Both the position numbers and the translations under genes were made by a program. A stretch of DNA of 64,000 nucleotides. It comes from Eurosta solidaginis. Lineage: Eukaryota; Arthropoda; Insecta; Diptera; Tephritidae. Below are positions 1 to 11,710 of this stretch, piece by piece (the first letter of the stretch is position 1; every line of letters begins with the position of its first letter). The notes beneath the pieces are model-generated. The model made no database searches. It saw only the letters and a program-made list of their open reading frames with translations, and was not told the DNA's origin. The stretch is from assembly GCF_040869045.1 (NCBI RefSeq), contig NC_090320.1, positions 240,746,978 through 240,810,977 of the forward strand. Reading direction: 5' to 3'.

Positions 1-1564
1 AAGCCATTAACGTGTTCCTTCAACTTTAGTATTTATCAACTTATAGCAACACCCTACATGCATCGTTTTACGTAATAATAAGACTTTAAAACTTTTGGCA
101 TGTGACCAATTCAAAAATGTGTATACTTTTTTCGGTCACCCTGTGTATTTCATTATAATATGCTTATTAGACATTCGATTTTTATAAGTGGCATACTTTT
201 ATAAACGTATTAACTATACGCAGATTTTGCCTAAAGACCTTTTATGAGAATGCAAAACGTATAGCAAGGATTTTTATTAGTAACACCCTGTACCCAAAAC
301 ACATTATTTAAAGTTTTTTTCTGTGTAAAATTGAGATATTATGTTTTACCAAAAGATACTGTATACCAAATGTGACCAGTCTCGCGGCTCGGTGCCATGA
401 CCTAACTAAAAGCCCAAACTAGATTGCACAAAAATCTACTAATGTCCACTCATATTTCCCAGCAACTTCTCATATGAATTGGCCATTCATTCATTATCGG
501 TATGGACGAATTTGATCGAGTCCAACGAAACATGTCAGACAATTACTTTCGCGACATCTCCTTCCGACTATAAAACATCTACGATGGTTTTGCTTTTCAC
601 ACTGCCAATGCGATAGAAATACATAGTTTGTTGGACTTTCTATATAAATCGTTTCTAACCGATTTAGTTCTTCCGCTCGATCTGTAATTTCCTGCACTGG
701 TTCCCTAATCTCGACGATGTTGAAGGTCTTGCTTAACTTTATTTGGACTAAAATATATATTTTGCAAACGGGTGTCACCGATGTGAGTACTCCTTGCCTT
801 ACCAGCTGGACTGGCGGGCAATGATTTGTTTCGAATCTTCGGGTATATCCACCTTGAAACAAGTGAAAGGCATTATATCCGAAGTCATAAAGGTGCAAAT
901 AATTTTCGGCTACTTCGCCTTTCGTCCGTATGCGACTTCACACAGTAGGCAAAGACCTTCTTTTCGAAACAGCAAGGCATTCCTCATCGTATCTATAGTT
1001 CTCAGGACCTCACTGGACAGTCATAATACTCTTAGCGGCCGGAAACGACTGAATGAGAAATATTGTACTCATGTCTGGTCGAAGATTACTCTCAAAGAAC
1101 AGTAGAAAAAGCCTTCGGCATAATTTTTCAGTCATTTGTTGTTTGAGCAGCTTCTCGAAGGCAAGCTTTCTTAGGAAATATGGTAGAACACAAAGTTGGA
1201 TCGATAAACACAAGGTTGTATACCGACTCGATGATCAGACTTAAGATAGTATGTTTATTATTAGGAGCAAGGACCTTGATACTACAGATAGCCCTATTAA
1301 GGGTTACTCCCATTGAGGGATCCTTTATGATAGGCACTAAATTAGTGCCATGACGGACGGAGCTGTCCTAATGGTAGTTTTAACTGCTCGTTGAAGAAAT
1401 GTTGCTGTTGTTGAAGATTTAGGAACGTGTTACTAATATAAGCGAAGAAGCCCTTGGTTTTAATGTCCGACTCCGCTGTTGACGATCATTTGCATCAATA
1501 TATAACAGTAATTGCCTCTCTGGCAAAACTTCTATACTGTAAGAGGTGTTTGAACCACCTCTGC
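1..1564. other. unassigned AT-rich sequence
   Basis: No coding region, RNA gene or recognised repeat could be supported here. Reading frames on both strands are short, lack known motifs and overlap one another. Three short CACCCT-type motifs (near 45, 130 and 280) resemble ends of insect DNA transposons, but no matching inverted partner or target duplication was found. Confidence 0.4.
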
Positions 1565-1740
1565 ACATTCAGGTTCGATGTGGCCATTTGAAATCGTTCA
1601 CGTGATGGTAGGACTGTTACCTTATCAATGCTAGTTTCAGATACTTACCAGTTTAATATCAGGCAAAGGACCCTCAACATCGATCATACACCCCTAAACC
1701 TTCTGGGAGCGTATTCACCGCCACAAGAGAGTCTCATCAA
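1565..1740 (+). repeat. degenerate stem-loop/(CAA)n family copy
   Basis: Decayed copy of the repeat seen best at 62875-63300 and 44660-45042. It keeps the order of blocks: a GGCAAAGGACC-like block, a CAACATCGAT block, then a weakened stem-loop (CACCCCTAAACC...GGGAGCGT). The (CAA)n tail is lost. Family membership rests on my visual alignment, so it is moderately sure. Confidence 0.5.
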
Positions 1741-3032
1741 GAAGGTATCATTATCACATGAAGCTGAGTACACTCCTATACAGGGTTCTTAAAAACTGGC
1801 ATACAAAGTCTAAAAGGGAGCCCCTGTAACGAGTCCGTTGCAATGTCATACCTCAAACTCAAAAAAAGCTTTTATAATCGCTGTCGTTTCACTGCTTCAT
1901 GGCCTGCATGAATTTCAAGTAAGGAAATGGAAAATTGGATACAATAGCTCATGATTTCAGTATGGGCATGCATACTAAATAAGCACATGTGTTTGTGTGA
2001 GTGCAGTATTTTTGTGCCGCTTGCAAGTGTGAACTAATGATTCCTGAGGATCGATAAGAAGCCGACCCAACCAACTGCATGCTGCATGCTGACTATGCTA
2101 AATGCTAAATGCTGCTTGTTGCTCGACGTCAATAGTTAGCAATTGTAATGGGATAGATTGGATATGAATGAATGTTTGTATGTATGTAAGTAATCACACA
2201 GGTAAGCTCAATATTCGTGTTACCAGCATAAAAAGGATAATAATCATAATGATGGTACGACTGCTGGCAGCTGGCGGCTGAGTGTCGAAGGAGCTACAGA
2301 AATCAAGAAAGACAATAATAACAAAGCAAAAGCTTAATAAGATGAAAAAAGTGGAAAACCAAAAAAAAAAAAAAAAAACATTAAAAACAGAAAATTTATG
2401 CGACTGCAACGAATGGAATGGAAATCTTGAAATGTGCACCTTTGTTGAAAGTTTTCGTTCGGTTTCTGTCTCGTTTTTTGTTTCTTTTGCTAGAATTGGA
2501 TATGGATGCATGGTTAGTTGAATGGATGGATGGATGGATAAGCATGAAATCGAATAGTACTCTATAGTTGAACTATCTACGTTTATATGTAAAGTGGTAT
2601 TGCGAGTTGTTCGATGGCGCGGTGTGGATGGGCTCTGGTTAATGCTATTGTTTTGTGGTGCAAGTGCTGCAAATTTCTTTTAATAAGATGCTTGACGCCT
2701 TAAATAGCCCACAGCGGCAAAGGCAGCGTAGAATCATGTGAACAGTGAGTAGATGCTGCCCTAATGAATTAGCATTAGGGTGGTACTTATTAAGTTCACT
2801 TTTCACAAAACACATTTTATGAAGACAACCCCGTTTCGGCATTGTGCCATCTTCAGTGAAATTTTTGTTCTTGTCGCATTTTTAATCGCATAAACACTCC
2901 GCGAGAGCTGAGCGGAATGTGACGGAATTGACGGTCCTTTGGACGGAATTCAATTCGATACGATCCGCTACTCTTAAATTTTGGATTTTATAAAAAATGT
3001 AAATTTTATGAAAATTAAAAATTTTTAAATTA
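1741..3032. other. unassigned, with simple repeats
   Basis: No gene is supported. The stretch holds a run of 18 A at 2361-2378 and a TGGA microsatellite at about 2522-2539. A block at 2829-2860 (GTTTCGGCATTGTGCCATCTTCAG) resembles a motif common in arthropod non-coding repeats, but its boundaries cannot be placed. Reading frames around the A run are low-complexity artefacts. Confidence 0.4.
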
Positions 3033-3127
3033 TCTAATATATAAAATTCTTCTGTCACGGTTTTAGAAGCTGAACTCCTCCGAAACGGCTGAACCGATTC
3101 TCATGAAATTTTGTGAGCATATTGGGT

Positions 3128-4195
3128 AGGTCTGAGAATCGGGCAACGTCTACCTTTTTTTCGCTACGTGTCTAGGGTCTTGAGATCAAAACGTGGACCC
3201 GGGTACCCCTAGAATGTGTGTATACAATATGGATATCAAATGAAAGCTGTTGATGAGTGCTATAAATACAGGATAATTTTCATACAACTGGGCGGCTAGG
3301 GTCTCGATATATAGCCCAAAACGTGGACCCGGGTACCCCTAGAATGTGTTTATACAATATGGATATCAAATGAAAGCTGTTGATGAGTGCTATAGTACAG
3401 GATAATTTTCATACAACTGGGAGGCTAGGGTCTCGAGATATAGCCCAAAAAGTGGACCCGGGCACCCCTAGAATGTGTTTATACAATATGGATATCAAAT
3501 GAAAGCTGTTGATGAGTGCTATAGTACAGGATAATTTTCATACAACTGGGAGGCTAGGGTCTCGATATATAGCCCAAAACGTGGACCCGGGTACCCCTAG
3601 AATGTGTTTATACAATATGGATATCAAATGAAAGCTGTTGATGAGTGCTATAGTACAGGATAATTTTCATACAACTGGGAGGCTAGGGTCTCGAGATATA
3701 GCCCAAAAAGTGGACCCGGGCACCCCTAGAATGTGTTTATACAATATGGATATCAAATGAAAGCTGTTGATGAGTGCTATAGTATAGGATAATTTTCATA
3801 CCACTGGGAGGCTGGGGTCTCGAGATATAGCCCAAAACGTGGGCCCGGGTACCCCTAGAATGTGTTTATACAATATGGATATCAAATGAAAGCTGTTGAT
3901 GAGTGCTATAGTAAAGGATAATTTTCATACAACTGGGAGGATAGGGTCTCGAGATATAGCCCAAAACGTGGGCCTGGATACACCTAGAATGTTTTTTTTA
4001 CATTATGGATATCAAATTGAAGCTGTTGATGTGTGCTATAATACAGATTAAGTTTTACACCGCTGAGTGACTAGGGTCTCGAGATATAATCCAAAACATG
4101 GACCGGGATACCCCTAGAATGTATGTGTATTATGGATATCAAATGAAAGCTGTTGCTGAGAGCTCTAAAGTTCATTGTGATATTCGATTTCGTCA
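3128..4195 (+). repeat. ~129-bp tandem array, 8 units
   Basis: Eight head-to-tail units. The landmark GGATATCAAA recurs at about 3231, 3361, 3490, 3619, 3748, 3877, 4007 and 4134, giving spacings of 127-130 bp. Units 2/4 and 3/5 share private variants (CTCGATATAT plus GGGTACC against CTCGAGATAT plus GGGCACC), which shows that a dimer of about 258 bp was duplicated. The outer units are the most diverged. Confidence 0.93.
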
Positions 4196-4361
4196 CAACA
4201 ACCTGGCAAAACTGATAAATATGCATGCGCAGCCGAAATAAAGACATGAATTAATAATACCCACATACTGACTTGCATACGTCCTATTCGATTTGCCTGA
4301 AATTTCGTATATAAATTTGCCTATATTAATATTTACGATGTTTTTTGCCGGGAAGTATAAT

Positions 4362-4452
4362 AGAGACGGACTGGGACTGGGATTAGGACTAGAACTGGGA
4401 CTGAGACTGAGAGTCGGAGTGGGACTGGGACTGAGACTCGGAATGGGACTGG
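4362..4452 (+). repeat. GGGACT-like hexamer minisatellite
   Basis: About 15 tandem hexamers of the GGGACT/GAGACT/GGAACT type inside the Helitron. They generate a glycine/leucine-rich frame on the plus strand and a valine/proline-rich frame on the minus strand, both spurious. A purine-rich tract of about 150 bases follows. Confidence 0.85.
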
Positions 4453-4691
4453 AACAAAATACATACCACCCTCTGGGACTGACAATAAGAGATGAAGAAG
4501 AAAGAGAAAAACTTGAGAGAAGAGAAAAGAGAGAAGGAGACTGAGAAATAGATAGAATAAGACGAAGATGGAGATGAAGCGAAAAAGACGGAGGGAGGAG
4601 TGAATAAAGAGATTAGGAAAAAGGGTAGAGGGGTAGAGCAGAGTTAGACGGAAAAAGCTTATTAAAATGTATGCAGATAGGCCGAATTTAG

Positions 4692-4709
4692 GGCAGAACA
4701 ACGTCTGCC
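4692..4709 (+). other. Helitron 3' terminal hairpin
   Basis: A perfect 6-bp stem (GGCAGA/TCTGCC) with a 6-base loop, followed by GGGTCTGCTAG at the element's end. In Helitrons this hairpin is thought to act as the end signal for rolling-circle transposition. Confidence 0.88.
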
Positions 4710-4720
4710 GGGTCTGCTAG

Positions 4721-5401
4721 TTTATTTATAAATTTTTAATTTTTATTAATTATTAAATCTAATTTTTTTATTGCAAAAAATTTCGAAATTCTGCTATTAG
4801 CAGAATTGCCTCGGTAACAGTTTTATTGCCCTAACTAAACTAACTAACTAAAGCTTCGTATCTGTGGAATTTGTTTGCCTTTTAGGACAGGCACGGCATG
4901 CCGTGAGAAGAGGGAATAACGGCAAAACTCGTCTGTCTCCAATCTACCTAGCTAGAAGGAATATACATCAACTCCGCCAGAAGGCCAACTATATAAGGCA
5001 ATATAATTAACTTGCGTCGATTTGTAGAACCGACGAAGGCGGTTGGAGCGGACTAGAGCTCTAACCTCTTGTTTGCTATTATCTGCCGCTAAGAATGCGT
5101 GATGTTTAACACAGTTTTCTTGCTGAAGGATAGTAATAGAGTGGACGGGTTGTTTACTCTTCCTAGATATTGGCCCAAGATCCGCCCAAGATCACGAAAA
5201 ACACTTCTGCATGGTGTTGTTGCTACTTTGTAGTTAGTCAAGCTGAAGAGCAGGCTAAGTAGTTCTGCCCGAATTATTAAATATAAGGCTATGGAGCCAC
5301 CGTACGTTTAATATCCAACATACGTCTTAATTTAGCCCTCAAATTCAAAAAACTCTTTAAAGCTCTTTAGGGTAGGAATACTTCAACGTGAGTAGTAATT
5401 G
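4721..5401. other. unassigned AT-rich spacer
   Basis: The first ~80 bases are AT-rich like the flank left of the Helitron. No gene or recognised repeat is seen up to the 5' break of the RTE-like LINE. Confidence 0.4.
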
Positions 5402-6667
5402 AATCCTTTCAAGTGTATATTGCGAAAGATTGAAGCCCACCGTGAACCGGCTGATTGGACCTTATCAGTGCGGCTTCAGACCTGGTAAATCTACCATCGA
5501 CCAGATTTTCACAATGCGCCAAATCTTGGAAAAAACCCGTGAAAAGAGAATCGACACACATCACCTCTTCGTCGACTTTAAAGCCGCCTTCTACAGCACG
5601 AAAAGGAGCTGCCTATATGCCGCTATATCTGAATTTGGTTTCCCCGCAAAACTTATACGGCTGTGCAAAATGACGTTGAGCAACACCATCATCTCAGTCA
5701 GAATTGGGAAGGACCTCTCCCAGGCGTTGAAAACTAAACGAGGTTTCAGACAGGGTGACCCCCTATCGTGCGATTTCTTTAATTTGATGCTGGAGAAAAT
5801 TATACTAGCTGCAGAACTTAACCGCACTGGAACAATATACTATAAAAGCGTGCAATTACTAGCATATGCTGATGACATTGATATCATCGGCCTAAACACC
5901 CGCGCTGTTAGTTCTGCTCACTCCAAACTGGAAAAAGAAGCGGTAAAGATGGGTTTGATTGTGAATGAGGACAAAACGAAGTACCTGCTGTCATCGAGCA
6001 AAGAGTCAGCGCATACGCGCCTTGGCAATCACGCTACTCTTGGCAGCCATAATTTCGAAATAGTAAAAGACTTCGTTTATTTGGAACCAGCATGAACACT
6101 AGCAACAACATCAGCACTGAAATCCAGCGAAGAATCAATCTTGCCAATAAATGCTACTTTGGACTAGGTAGGCAATTGAAAAGTAAAGTCCTCTCTCGGC
6201 GAATGAAAATCATACTCTACAAGTCCCTTATCGTACCCGTCCTGCTATATGGGGCAGAAGCATGGACCATGACAACAGCAGATGGAGCGGCTTTGGGAGT
6301 GTTCGAGAGAAAAGTTCTTCGAAAGATTTATGGACCTCTACGCGTTGGCGATGGCAAGTACCGAAGAAGATTTAATGATGAGCTGTACGAGCAATACGTA
6401 GACATCAACATAGTCCAGCGAATTAAAACGCAGCGGCTGCGCTGGCTAGGCCATGTTATGCGAATGAAAGATGATGCTCCGACCAAGAAAGTGTTTCTAT
6501 CGGAACCCGCCTATGGAAGCAGAGGTAGAGGGCGGCCCCCACTCCGTTGGAAGGACCAGGTGGAAAACGATTTAAACTCCCTTGGTGTGACCAATTGGCG
6601 CCGGTTGGCGGAGCTAAGGAGCGACTGGCGCGCCTTTTTGGACGCCCATAACCGTTTAGACGGTTAA
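5402..6667 (+). pseudogene. RTE-like reverse transcriptase, frameshifted
   Basis: Two overlapping frames (to 6095, then from 6092) encode one protein broken by a one-base shift near 6080. The first holds RT signatures: the CGFRPGKST block, motif A (FVDFKAAF, catalytic Asp present), the GFRQGDPLS block, and the motif C box AYADDIDII with both catalytic Asp. The second holds the C-terminal region typical of this LINE group (LLYGAEAWTM, then RLRWLGHVMRM and GRGRPPLRW). Apart from the shift the frames are open, so the copy is fairly young. Readable homology starts near 5402 (SVYCERLKP), upstream of the first ATG. The protein would copy LINE RNA at a nicked target site. The RTE/BovB clade call is from motif recognition and the tail. 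Confidence 0.85.
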
Positions 6668-6694
6668 GCGCCAATTAAGTAAGTAAGTAAGTAG
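5402..6694 (+). mobile_element. 5'-truncated RTE-like LINE
   Basis: The fragment covers the second half of the reverse transcriptase and the C-terminal region. The stop at 6665-6667 is followed by only ~12 bases and then an (AAGT)n tail ending about 6694. A very short 3' UTR plus a microsatellite tail is typical of RTE-type LINEs. The 5' side is lost at about 5402 with no endonuclease visible, as expected of incomplete reverse transcription. Confidence 0.85.
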
Positions 6695-8529
6695 CAATTG
6701 AATGCAGACAGTAGCTTAGGCGTTACTGCTATTGCAGCCTCGATAAAAATACTTCCCGAAGGTTTTGGAAGGAGTTATCGTTACTCTCCAGAAAAATCAC
6801 TTTAAGGTGAAGGCTCGATTATCTCGCGAACGACTTGATATGAACACGGCGAGCCTTCCGCGTCAACCCACCCCTCGATGCGTAAGAAAAGGAGCCCGCA
6901 TGGCTGTGGCACTATAAGCTATGTATTGCAACCCCACAAATTCTCACCTTTACTATGCAACACAGCAGTGGTTTGGTTTGTTCTTGATGTAGTCGCACCC
7001 AAAAATTTATCGATTGGCGCCGTCGACGAACTCTTTCTGACCACTGTTCAGACCATGATAAGGCAGTCGAGGGACAACATGCATCAGAGAGAGCAAAAAA
7101 AGTCCCTTATATAGACAAAGGTGAGGGTGTTAATGGGCAAAGGTGAGGGTGTTAATAAATCACTATCGGAATGCAGAATAGAATGTGCTTAGCATTCGCT
7201 TTGCAGAACCCGTGTTTTGACCAAGGCCCTTATAGAATGTCTAAATAAATACATTATCGGCTGGTTTTCAGACTTACGCTCTGCTGGAAACAAGCATATT
7301 CTGTGCTAAATTAGACTAATGAATGGCTCAGTGTCTTGAACATCTAAGCCTCAATTGTACCACAATGGATCAACCGGTCTAAGTGTGACTCTCTACCACC
7401 CAAACCAAACCCCTTTTTTGGAGAATATTTAATAAGCCTTACGTCCAGTTTCTTATTGTAGACAAGAAATGAGTTTTATTTTCTTCAACGCGTTTTGGTG
7501 CTGTTTTACACCTTCTTCCGGGGAGTCTTGTACATTTGACAAACCATAAAACTATTTGTGGAAGACATCAGCGTTGCCATGTACCCTCTCAGAAAGCTTT
7601 TCTTGTTATTGAGATTCTATTAATGAAAATACTTTGTGACAAAATTATTAAGCTTTAAAGGCTTAAAACTGTGTGATATAGCATACTCGAAGGTATAGAA
7701 GTTTTCTACATTAGGCTGAGTCGATTTTCTTGGAAGCATAATAGCGACAATCGAAATCGACTGTTCCAACGAAAGCCGGAAGTTAGTATGAGACCGCCTC
7801 GCGTTCAGAATCGGTCAAAGCCTTTAATCCATGTTTTCGTTAATTTCCGACTTAGATTTGCAGCTTGTGTATAAATTTTATCCGTCCCCCTATAATGTTG
7901 CAACAAAGAGTTTAAGATATCCGCTTTTGAAGGTTTTCACATCGCCCTCGATTCCAGTACACAGAACTACTTTGAAGAAGCTCCTACGCTTCTTCGAACT
8001 CCGAATAATCTAAAACAAAACATGGAAAGATAGGGTCATTATGGAAAGGGTGTTCTCCTTTAAATAAACGTTTAACTTTGATCTCTCTACAAAGCCAAAT
8101 TAGATACTTTTAAATTCCTTGGTATGTTACAAGATTATTACAATTTTTCCTTTTTGTAGGCCCTTGAGAAGTAATAGCAGCTGAAGGAAAAGGCATGTCA
8201 GGAAGATAAGTCTGTACCCAAGAGATCACGACCTAGGCAGTGGGAAACCCGAACATTAGATGGATAGTTTTCAAATCTCACGAGCTTTTTCGCAAGTCCA
8301 CCAAAAGGCCGCGACGTGGCCAATGGACATTCTTTCTTCCAGTCGGAGCGCGGATTACAAAAAGTTTGCTTTAAATCATACAATTTATATTACGGGGAAC
8401 TAACAGTTCACCAAGCGACACCGACTTGAGTAAAGCAATCCAAGTCTGTTTATGTAAGTCTGAATTAAATTATGACCACAAAGTTCGAAAAGATGACTTG
8501 GGTTAATCGACTTAAAGTTACAGATCTAG
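6695..8529. other. unassigned sequence
   Basis: No gene is supported. A short direct repeat (AAAGGTGAGGGTGTTAATG-type, 7119-7156) is present. At 7485-7535 a CGCGTTTTGGTGC...CTTCTTCCGGGGAG block again resembles arthropod repeat motifs, but the element's limits are not visible. Confidence 0.35.
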
Positions 8530-8690
8530 AAGATTCGTCGCGGTCATTTCAAATCCTTCTAGAGATGATCAGACTAGTACCTTGATGGTGCTAATATCCG
8601 GAACGTATCAGTTCAACTTCCAGCAAGGGACCAAAAATACTCTCCAAAACCGTCGGGGAGTATCTTCATCACCACAATAAGAAGAAGATA
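8530..8690 (+). repeat. degenerate stem-loop/(CAA)n family copy
   Basis: Retains the family's block order: GAGATGATCAGACTAGTACC, a GCAAGGGACC block, then the stem-loop as ACTCTCCAAAACCGTCGGGGAGTAT, ending in an A-rich tail near 8690. The stem arms are partly mutated. Confidence 0.6.
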
Positions 8691-10302
8691 GCTTGAGTTA
8701 GGTTAGGATGAGCGGCGGCTGACCTTAGACAAGAGCAACTCACTTGAACAAGAAAGAGGGGCAGTTTTGAATCCAGACAAGTTTTCAAGTATCTTGTTTT
8801 GTACCTCTGGGCTCATACTACAAAGTACTGTGCCAAAATACCAACCACTTTGGGTAACTGAATGCTAGTAGGCTCAATGAGTACGATAAAGCGTCTGCGC
8901 TAACCAAAGGGATATCGGCCTTTTTGTAATACATAGTATTTGTCCACCGTTTGCTCACTTCACTCGATGCGCAGTCTTGCAAGAGCGGACCGCAAGTGAT
9001 CCACGGAAGTTTGAATTCCCTATTTCCTGCTAAGTTCGTTTCACAAAGTTCTATTCGGGATGCGAAATGTTTTGTTATACCCGAGAGGAAGATTATATTT
9101 TTCCAAAACACTTCGATTCGGCTGAGAGCAACGTTAGACAATTTTAGATAATCTACGACCGCACCACTTAGATTTCATCGCATCCACCGCAATCCTTATT
9201 GTTCCATTTGGAAGACACTACAGTAGTTAGGTAACATAGACATGCAACTTACCTGGAACCCCTAAGGAACTGTATCGGTGGCAGTACGAGCCCACTGTAC
9301 AACTTCATAGCACCAGCGCCCAACATCAACACAGCTGCACAACTGCAGCAGCAGTCGAAACAGTCATACCTCAAAGGTCAGTCAGCTAAATGGAATGGCA
9401 TCCTCTAGCAAGCCCCGCAACCTCTTCCACACGTTGAACTAGTTCGACTATAGGATTTGTGGGGCATCAAAATAGAACCACAAACAAAAGCGCCAAAAAG
9501 ATGGCCAAAACAACGCAAAAGGTAAAAAACAGCAAACATAAACGAACGTACGTACGAGCCATACAGCCAACCAAGTACGCCGTAAAGATCATATCTAATT
9601 GTAGTATCGGCAAGGCAACACTACCCAAATGGCTCAATGGGTTTTGTAGCTTAAATGCGAATAAACTTTAGCTACAAGCGTGCTATAGACTTACTCGAAG
9701 CGTACCATAAGTCGCTAACTGAGGCCGGCGATGGGCTAAGAAGCGATGAGTAAAATACGATAAACGAAAATGTAATATTTCTACGAATGCTACGAGCCCT
9801 TAGCGAATACCAACGATGACACAAACAGCTTGTTGTACTTTACCTAGAAATGGATATTGAAGTTAAGATCATCAGGAGGATAGACAAAGGTTGAAAGAAT
9901 GGCTTGAACTGCTATTTGAAGAGCTTAACAAACTAAAGTAGTGGTGAGGACGGGAATTAGTTGTTAGTTAGAATTACAACAATAATATTAGACATTTTTC
10001 GCAATTTGTTGTGGCGCAACAAAACGTAAATAAGCGCGTAAAAACGCTTAGAATCAAAAAACAGCTCGGTCAGATCAGCACCAGTTTTTTGTTATGATTT
10101 AACTGAGCTGAGGAATACAAACACACAGCACAACTATCACGAGCTGGACTTGACTAGCTGTAGGGCATGGGTATGTGGTCTGAATTGATGTTCTAACTTA
10201 CTCTCATGCTCAAACGTACTGGTGCAAACTAGGATGCAAATACAGGAGCCGCTGAATATCTCATTCTCTTTAAACCTTTGTAACGGAATCCACAAGATTA
10301 GG
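8691..10302. other. unassigned sequence
   Basis: Nothing firm. A GTTAGGTTAGG motif at about 8695 could be the extreme 3' end of the R1/LOA-like family (minus strand), but the flanking 3' UTR is not recognisable. Reading frames at 8818-9141 and 9459-9671 have no known motif. Confidence 0.35.
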
Positions 10303-11710
10303 GAGGTTAGGTTAGGTTGAACTGGCCGGTCTATAAATACCTCACATAGACTGAATGTGTCCATAGTGCTACCAGAATTTGTTTGCGAACCAAATCAGGT
10401 ACCAGGACTTATGTTATGGAATAACTCCGTCCTCTTGGCAAATACTAGACGTTTTCTAGGACCTAGCTTAATTCTTGCCTCGAGATCTGGTAACTCTGCC
10501 GTCACTAATAGCTGGAGCCTTGACCTGGCGAGCGCAGAGCACGTACACAGAACAGCACAATCGTTTGTTCCTGCAGCTCGTACTTCCTACACCCGCTGTT
10601 ACTGACGAGACCTAACTTATAAGCATGTGATGCCAGAAGGTAGTGTCCAGTTAGTATGCCCTTCGTGAGCCTTAAGTCTTCTCTCTTCAGAGATATGAGT
10701 CACTTTGTCAGTCTAAAATCGTAGGCTTTGCACATGATCTTAGAAATTTTGCAGCCCCGTGCTTTTGTCCACGCCTTTTCTGCTCGATGGATCATATGCA
10801 GCTCCTGTTAATTTCTCCCAAAAATTGGGACGTTTATTGTCGTTTCAGCGAGTGTTGTACAATCCTTTGGCCTCTGCGTTACCTTCTATCCCTTTATGAC
10901 CGGATACCCAGTATAGATGTATGGTTCGGCCTGAGCGAAGTTCTTCCAATGCTTCTTTGCATGTCGGAACACTTCTTGATGAAGTATTGTGAGAGATTAT
11001 TTCCTTAATTTCCGCCTAACATATATATTTAAGCGACTGCAGCTTAAACACGCTTCCTCCGGAACTTCTACTTGCTTTCTTCATGGCTATAATTTCTGCC
11101 TGAAAGACGCTGCAGTAATCTGACAGCCTGTATGATCTACTTATTTCTGGATCGACGTAGTAAACAGCAGACCCGACCCTTCCATTAATTTGAAACCATC
11201 CGTATACACATATCTAGTATATTCTGTAATTTCTGCACCCTGGCACCAACCCTCCGGCTTAATTGTGCCCCCAAGATCTCTTTCGAAGCTCAGGCACGGG
11301 ACCGTAGATTCCGTTGGCCCGATATTAGATGGCGCTATACTGCTATGGCCATACGGCCTGCACTCAAGCTGCGCGGAGGCCTTAAGCCTTGTTGCAGTTG
11401 CTAACGCAATGTTTTTGGTCATTAGGTCTGCAGGCGGGATGTGTGGAATGGCGTGCAATGCTGCTGTCGGGGTAGTTTTTAAGTCTCCTGTTGTGCTAAT
11501 CATTGATACTCTGCATACCTCCACAATTTTTTTGCTATACTTACTTTTTTGTGTGGCTGTCCACCAAACAAGAACTGCATAGTAAAGTATTGGGTTCACA
11601 ATTACCGTAAATACCCAATGACAGAGTTTGGGTGACAGGCTCCATGTGAATCTTAGCATCCTCTTGTATGCATACTGCGCCGCGGAGGCTTTCTTCACTC
11701 TGGTGGTCAT
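10303..11710 (-). mobile_element. R1/LOA/I-group LINE, 3' part
   Basis: Antisense LINE remnant. Reading the minus strand: the end of the reverse transcriptase (11710-11300), the start of an RNase H domain (VYTDGFKLMEGSGLL, near 11190), a decayed middle, then the C-terminal segment near 10670-10400 (GILTGHYLLASHAYKLGLVS, and RKRLVFAKRTELFHNI in a shifted frame). The 3' UTR ends in ...CCTAACCTAACCT at about 10303. The copy at 32590-33869 matches throughout, including this terminus. RNase H after RT places it in the R1/LOA/I group; the exact clade is uncertain. 5'-truncated. Confidence 0.82.
11141..11710 (-). pseudogene. LINE RT C-terminus and RNase H start
   Basis: An open frame of 189 codons. 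Residues about 1-60 are the RT thumb/connection region (NPILYYAVLVWW is a typical block), 75-110 a linker with TPTAALHAIPHIPPADL, and about 165-185 the first RNase H motif (YTDGFKLMEGSGL, whose Asp is a catalytic residue). The frame is then interrupted and the remaining RNase H residues are not readable in one frame. It is a dead fragment of a LINE polyprotein and not a host gene. Confidence 0.8.

Larger units (their letters stand above)
3033..4720 (+). mobile_element. non-autonomous Helitron, complete ends
   Basis: The element starts with TC (TCTAATATATAAAATTC) straight after a host A and ends with CTAG straight before a host T. That is the canonical Helitron 5'-TC...CTRR-3' structure inserted between A and T, with no target duplication. 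A perfect 6-bp hairpin lies 11 bases before the 3' end: GGCAGA (4692-4697) pairs with TCTGCC (4704-4709). No Rep/helicase reading frame is present, so it is a 1688-bp non-autonomous copy. Inside are a ~129-bp tandem array, a GGGACT-like hexamer array and a purine-rich stretch. Confidence 0.9.

Noticed and set aside
45..290. CACCCTGT-type motifs near the left edge as mariner ends
   Set aside because: No inverted partner, TA duplication or transposase remnant could be found.
2282..2521. Overlapping frames around the poly-A run (Lys-rich on plus, Phe-rich on minus)
   Set aside because: They arise from an 18-base A run.
4293..4701. Leu/Gly-rich plus-strand frame and Val/Pro/Phe-rich minus-strand frame over the GGGACT repeats
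   Set aside because: Low-complexity translation of a hexamer array within a Helitron.
10357..10605. Plus-strand frame of 82 codons and the frame at 11190-11582
   Set aside because: Both are antisense shadows of the minus-strand R1/LOA-like LINE.
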